The notes below the pieces were generated by a model. It was not told where the DNA came from. It did no database searches and was given only the letters and a program-made list of their open reading frames with translations. DNA of 8,127 nt. It comes from Gammaproteobacteria bacterium (GTDB lineage: Bacteria > Pseudomonadota > Gammaproteobacteria > Pseudomonadales > Cellvibrionaceae). The DNA lies in the NCBI GenBank assembly GCA_021151625.1, contig JAGKWY010000138.1, positions 1 to 8,127 of the forward strand, read 5' to 3'. Made by a program: the position numbers and the translations under genes. Shown in pieces: positions 6,545 through 8,127 of this stretch (position 1 is the first letter of the stretch; every line of letters starts with the position of its first letter).

Positions 6545-7162
6545 TTAGAAATCGGCTTCAAGTTGCAGGTTTATACGCTGACCATCAGGAAAAGTAACAA
6601 TCATAGAAGCAGGTTCTCTGTCCGCAACTTGCATTCCCGGGTTCGAAAATAAGCGGTATTCATTTTCAACAAAATTATAAATTTTGGTTGTGATGAGTAA
6701 ATGCTCGCCCTGGCGCTGGGTGTTAAAAACCATGCGAAACTGATTGTCCAGCTCAATTTCACTTTCCTTGCCTATCTCATTCAATAACATCATGTCGGAA
6801 TACACCTTGTCAGGCGTTTCGATAGACAAACTTACCATCACCTGTTCGGCCACCGCATTGGACCACCACCCCAAGGCGACTATTGTTGATCCCAGTAAAC
6901 CAATCGCTCCCCATAATTTATAGCGCAAGGGTTTTGCATGAATTGGTTGATCAGCAACAACCGGGGGTTGTATTAAAACAACCAATTCCAAATTCAACGC
7001 CGCCGCCAATGCGCCAGCCGATTCCATAGAGGCATCACCGGTACGTTCAATCCGCTGTACCGTGCGCATACTTAAATCGGCAACTTCGGCCAGATGGCTT
7101 TGGGTCCAGGCGCGCAGTTCGCGCTCGCGGCGCAATGTTTCTTTATTGATTTTCATATCCAT
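6545..7162 (-). CDS. Membrane-anchored XRE-family HTH protein, target unknown
   Basis: This 205-residue protein has three parts. Residues about 8-63 form a Cro/C1-type helix-turn-helix domain (TQSHLAEVADLSMRTVQRIE). A short linker leads to one hydrophobic segment (about 83-100, LWGAIGLLGSTIVALGWW). The last 100 residues, presumably periplasmic, are beta-rich (for example MVSLSIETP, HLLITTKIYN, ASMIVTFPDGQRINLQLEADF). The layout recalls one-component regulators such as CadC or ToxR, and RodZ, but I do not recognise the C-terminal domain. The ATG at 7162 is chosen because a GAGG lies eight bases upstream; the frame also opens at a GTG at 7171 that overlaps this GAGG. It sits between yebC and ruvC, where these two genes are usually adjacent. 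An inverted repeat spans its upstream region. Possible autoregulation is inference. Confidence 0.8.
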   Translation of the reverse strand: MDMKINKETLRRERELRAWTQSHLAEVADLSMRTVQRIERTGDASMESAGALAAALNLELVVLIQPPVVADQPIHAKPLRYKLWGAIGLLGSTIVALGWWSNAVAEQVMVSLSIETPDKVYSDMMLLNEIGKESEIELDNQFRMVFNTQRQGEHLLITTKIYNFVENEYRLFSNPGMQVADREPASMIVTFPDGQRINLQLEADF

Positions 7163-7170
7163 GATTTTCA

Positions 7171-7174
7171 CCTC
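7171..7174 (-). promoter_or_regulatory. Ribosome binding site of the XRE gene
   Basis: GAGG on the minus strand lies eight bases before the ATG at 7162. It supports that ATG over the overlapping GTG at 7171 and over a second ATG two codons downstream. Confidence 0.65.
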
Positions 7175-7183
7175 ACTATGTGT

Positions 7184-7249
7184 AAAAGCCGCCAGATTTC
7201 GCTAACTCAATCGTTTTGTATACGACAGCAATGCGACATGGCGGCTTTT
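7184..7249. repeat. Widely spaced 11-base inverted repeat upstream of the XRE gene
   Basis: AAAAGCCGCCA (7184-7194) and TGGCGGCTTTT (7239-7249) are perfect inverted copies 44 bases apart. The interior can nest further pairs: TCGC 7199-7202 with GCGA 7233-7236, and TCGT 7211-7214 with ACGA 7222-7225. It fills most of the gap between the yebC stop and the XRE start. It could be a long-loop terminator after yebC, since GGCTTTT follows a stem on either strand, or paired operator half-sites for a regulator. A weak promoter for the XRE gene (TTGAGT 7205-7210, TTTACA 7181-7186, 18-base spacing, minus strand) would overlap the left arm. Confidence 0.6.
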
Positions 7250-7268
7250 TATACTAGTGAGAGGCTAG

Positions 7269-8012
7269 TTAACCTAATTGCTCCATAATTTCTTCCGCAA
7301 TATCCGCATTGGTGTAGACGTTTTGAACATCATCCAGGTCTTCGAGTGCATCAACTAATGCAAGGATTTTTTCAGCAGCTTCTTTATCAAGGCTAACGGT
7401 GAGTGATGGAATTTGCGTAATTTCGGATTCTGCTTCACGCAAGCCGGCACTGGCCAAGGCATCTTTGACGCGGAAGAAATCTTCGAACGCGGTCATCACA
7501 TCAGCAGAGCCGTCATCATTGATAACCACATCATCAGCACCGGCTTCCAGCGCCGCTTCCATTAATGCATCTTCATTGATACCCGGCGCAAAACTGATTT
7601 GGCCTTTACGCGCAAACAAATAGGAAACAGAACCACTGGTGCCGAGGTTACCGCCTTTTTTATCGAACGCGTGACGCACATCGCCAGCAGTGCGGTTACG
7701 ATTGTCAGTCATGCACTCAACAATAAATGCCACACCGTTTACGCCGTAACCTTCGTAGGTTAACTCTTCGTAAGCTTCAGATTCGCCAGTGCCTGCGCCG
7801 CGTGCAATCGCTCGCTCAACTACGTCTTTTTTGAGATTGTTCAGATAGGCTTTTTCAACCGCCGCCCGCAAGCGCGGGTTATCCGCCGGATTGGGGCCGC
7901 CTTTTGCGGCAACAGTTAATTCGCGAATAATTTTGGTGAAAACTTTAGTCCGCTTGGCATCCTGGCGCGCTTTGCGGTGTTTCATGTTAGCCCATTTGGA
8001 ATGTCCGGCCAT
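7269..8012 (-). CDS. yebC: YebC/PmpR (TACO1) family protein
   Basis: The 247-residue protein starts with the signature MAGHSKWANMKHRKARQD and continues with KVFTKIIRELTVAAKGG, NPRLRAAVEKA, YEGYGVNGVAFIVECMTDNRNRT and GGNLGTSGSVSYLF, all diagnostic of the family. Length is standard. The family has long been labelled transcriptional regulator; mitochondrial TACO1 is a translational activator, and bacterial members have been reported to relieve ribosome stalling at polyproline stretches, so a ribosomal role is the likelier reading. The ATG at 8012 has GGAG seven bases upstream. In many gammaproteobacteria yebC lies directly before ruvC; here the XRE gene intervenes. An upstream terminator at the right edge suggests it starts a new transcription unit. 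Confidence 0.97.
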   Translation of the reverse strand: MAGHSKWANMKHRKARQDAKRTKVFTKIIRELTVAAKGGPNPADNPRLRAAVEKAYLNNLKKDVVERAIARGAGTGESEAYEELTYEGYGVNGVAFIVECMTDNRNRTAGDVRHAFDKKGGNLGTSGSVSYLFARKGQISFAPGINEDALMEAALEAGADDVVINDDGSADVMTAFEDFFRVKDALASAGLREAESEITQIPSLTVSLDKEAAEKILALVDALEDLDDVQNVYTNADIAEEIMEQLG

Positions 8013-8045
8013 TTAGCTGCTCCAATAGATCTATTTATTGAACTT

Positions 8046-8089
8046 AAAACCAAGTGCCACTAACCCGGTTTGCCAGCGGGATTGGTTTT
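8046..8089. repeat. Inverted repeat in the yebC leader
   Basis: AAAACCAA (8046-8053) pairs with TTGGTTTT (8082-8089), and inside it CCCG (8064-8067) pairs with CGGG (8077-8080) around a nine-base loop. Ten unpaired bases on one side and one on the other make it lopsided. The plus-strand reading ends in six T (8086-8091). On the minus strand it would lie in the yebC leader or promoter region. I could not place a convincing yebC promoter. Confidence 0.4.
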
Positions 8090-8103
8090 TTCAAAACGCA
8101 TAA

Positions 8104-8127
8104 ATAAAAAAGGTGGGCATTGCCCAC
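8104..8127 (-). terminator. Rho-independent terminator of the gene beyond the right edge
   Basis: On the minus strand GTGGGC, a three-base AAT loop and GCCCAC (8113-8127) are followed by CC and six T. The 5' arm may extend past the window edge. It would end the minus-strand gene upstream of yebC, which I cannot see; aspS is common at this place in related bacteria (inference). Confidence 0.75.

Noticed and set aside
8040..8062. Sigma-54-like promoter (TGGCAC on the minus strand) for yebC
   Set aside because: The -24-like element has no GC at the required -12 distance.

Overview
The window is a piece of gammaproteobacterial chromosome of moderate G+C content, possibly from a Cellvibrio-like lineage (the lineage is an inference). 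It carries the familiar yebC - ruvC - ruvA - ruvB - ybgC neighbourhood. A CTG-N10-CAG LexA box of the gamma/beta-proteobacterial type lies in front of ruvA. No insertion sequence, CRISPR array, tRNA or rRNA was seen.

Layout from right to left, following the minus-strand genes. A hairpin terminator at the right edge closes an unseen upstream gene. Next come yebC (7269-8012), a membrane-anchored XRE-type regulator of unknown target (6545-7162) and ruvC (5906-6427). Beyond a plus-strand pair lie ruvA (1277-1891), ruvB (199-1224) and the 5' end of ybgC (1-171), which runs off the left edge, normally towards tolQRA. The conserved cluster is interrupted twice: by the XRE gene between yebC and ruvC, and by the plus-strand pair between ruvC and ruvA.

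The plus-strand pair is a two-gene unit. The first gene is a short-form bifunctional PutA (2110-5274), with proline dehydrogenase and delta1-pyrroline-5-carboxylate dehydrogenase domains but no N-terminal ribbon-helix-helix DNA-binding domain. The second is a Coq4-family protein (5305-5892) with the intact HDxxH-x11-E metal motif. PutA oxidises proline to glutamate and passes electrons to ubiquinone. Coq4 in eukaryotes acts in ubiquinone synthesis, so this pairing is the most thought-provoking feature of the window.

How the genes work together: RuvA and RuvB form the Holliday-junction branch-migration motor and RuvC is the resolvase. Here ruvAB has its own SOS-controlled promoter region and is physically separated from ruvC, so damage-induced RuvAB expression is probably uncoupled from RuvC expression. 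Sequence details worth a second look are an acidic-pin change in RuvA (Asn at 56), a Glu-to-Arg change in the cofactor-ribose site of the PutA aldehyde dehydrogenase domain, and a widely spaced inverted repeat in front of the XRE gene. All intergenic stretches are shorter than 300 bases; the longest, 1892-2109, holds the ruvA/putA control region.
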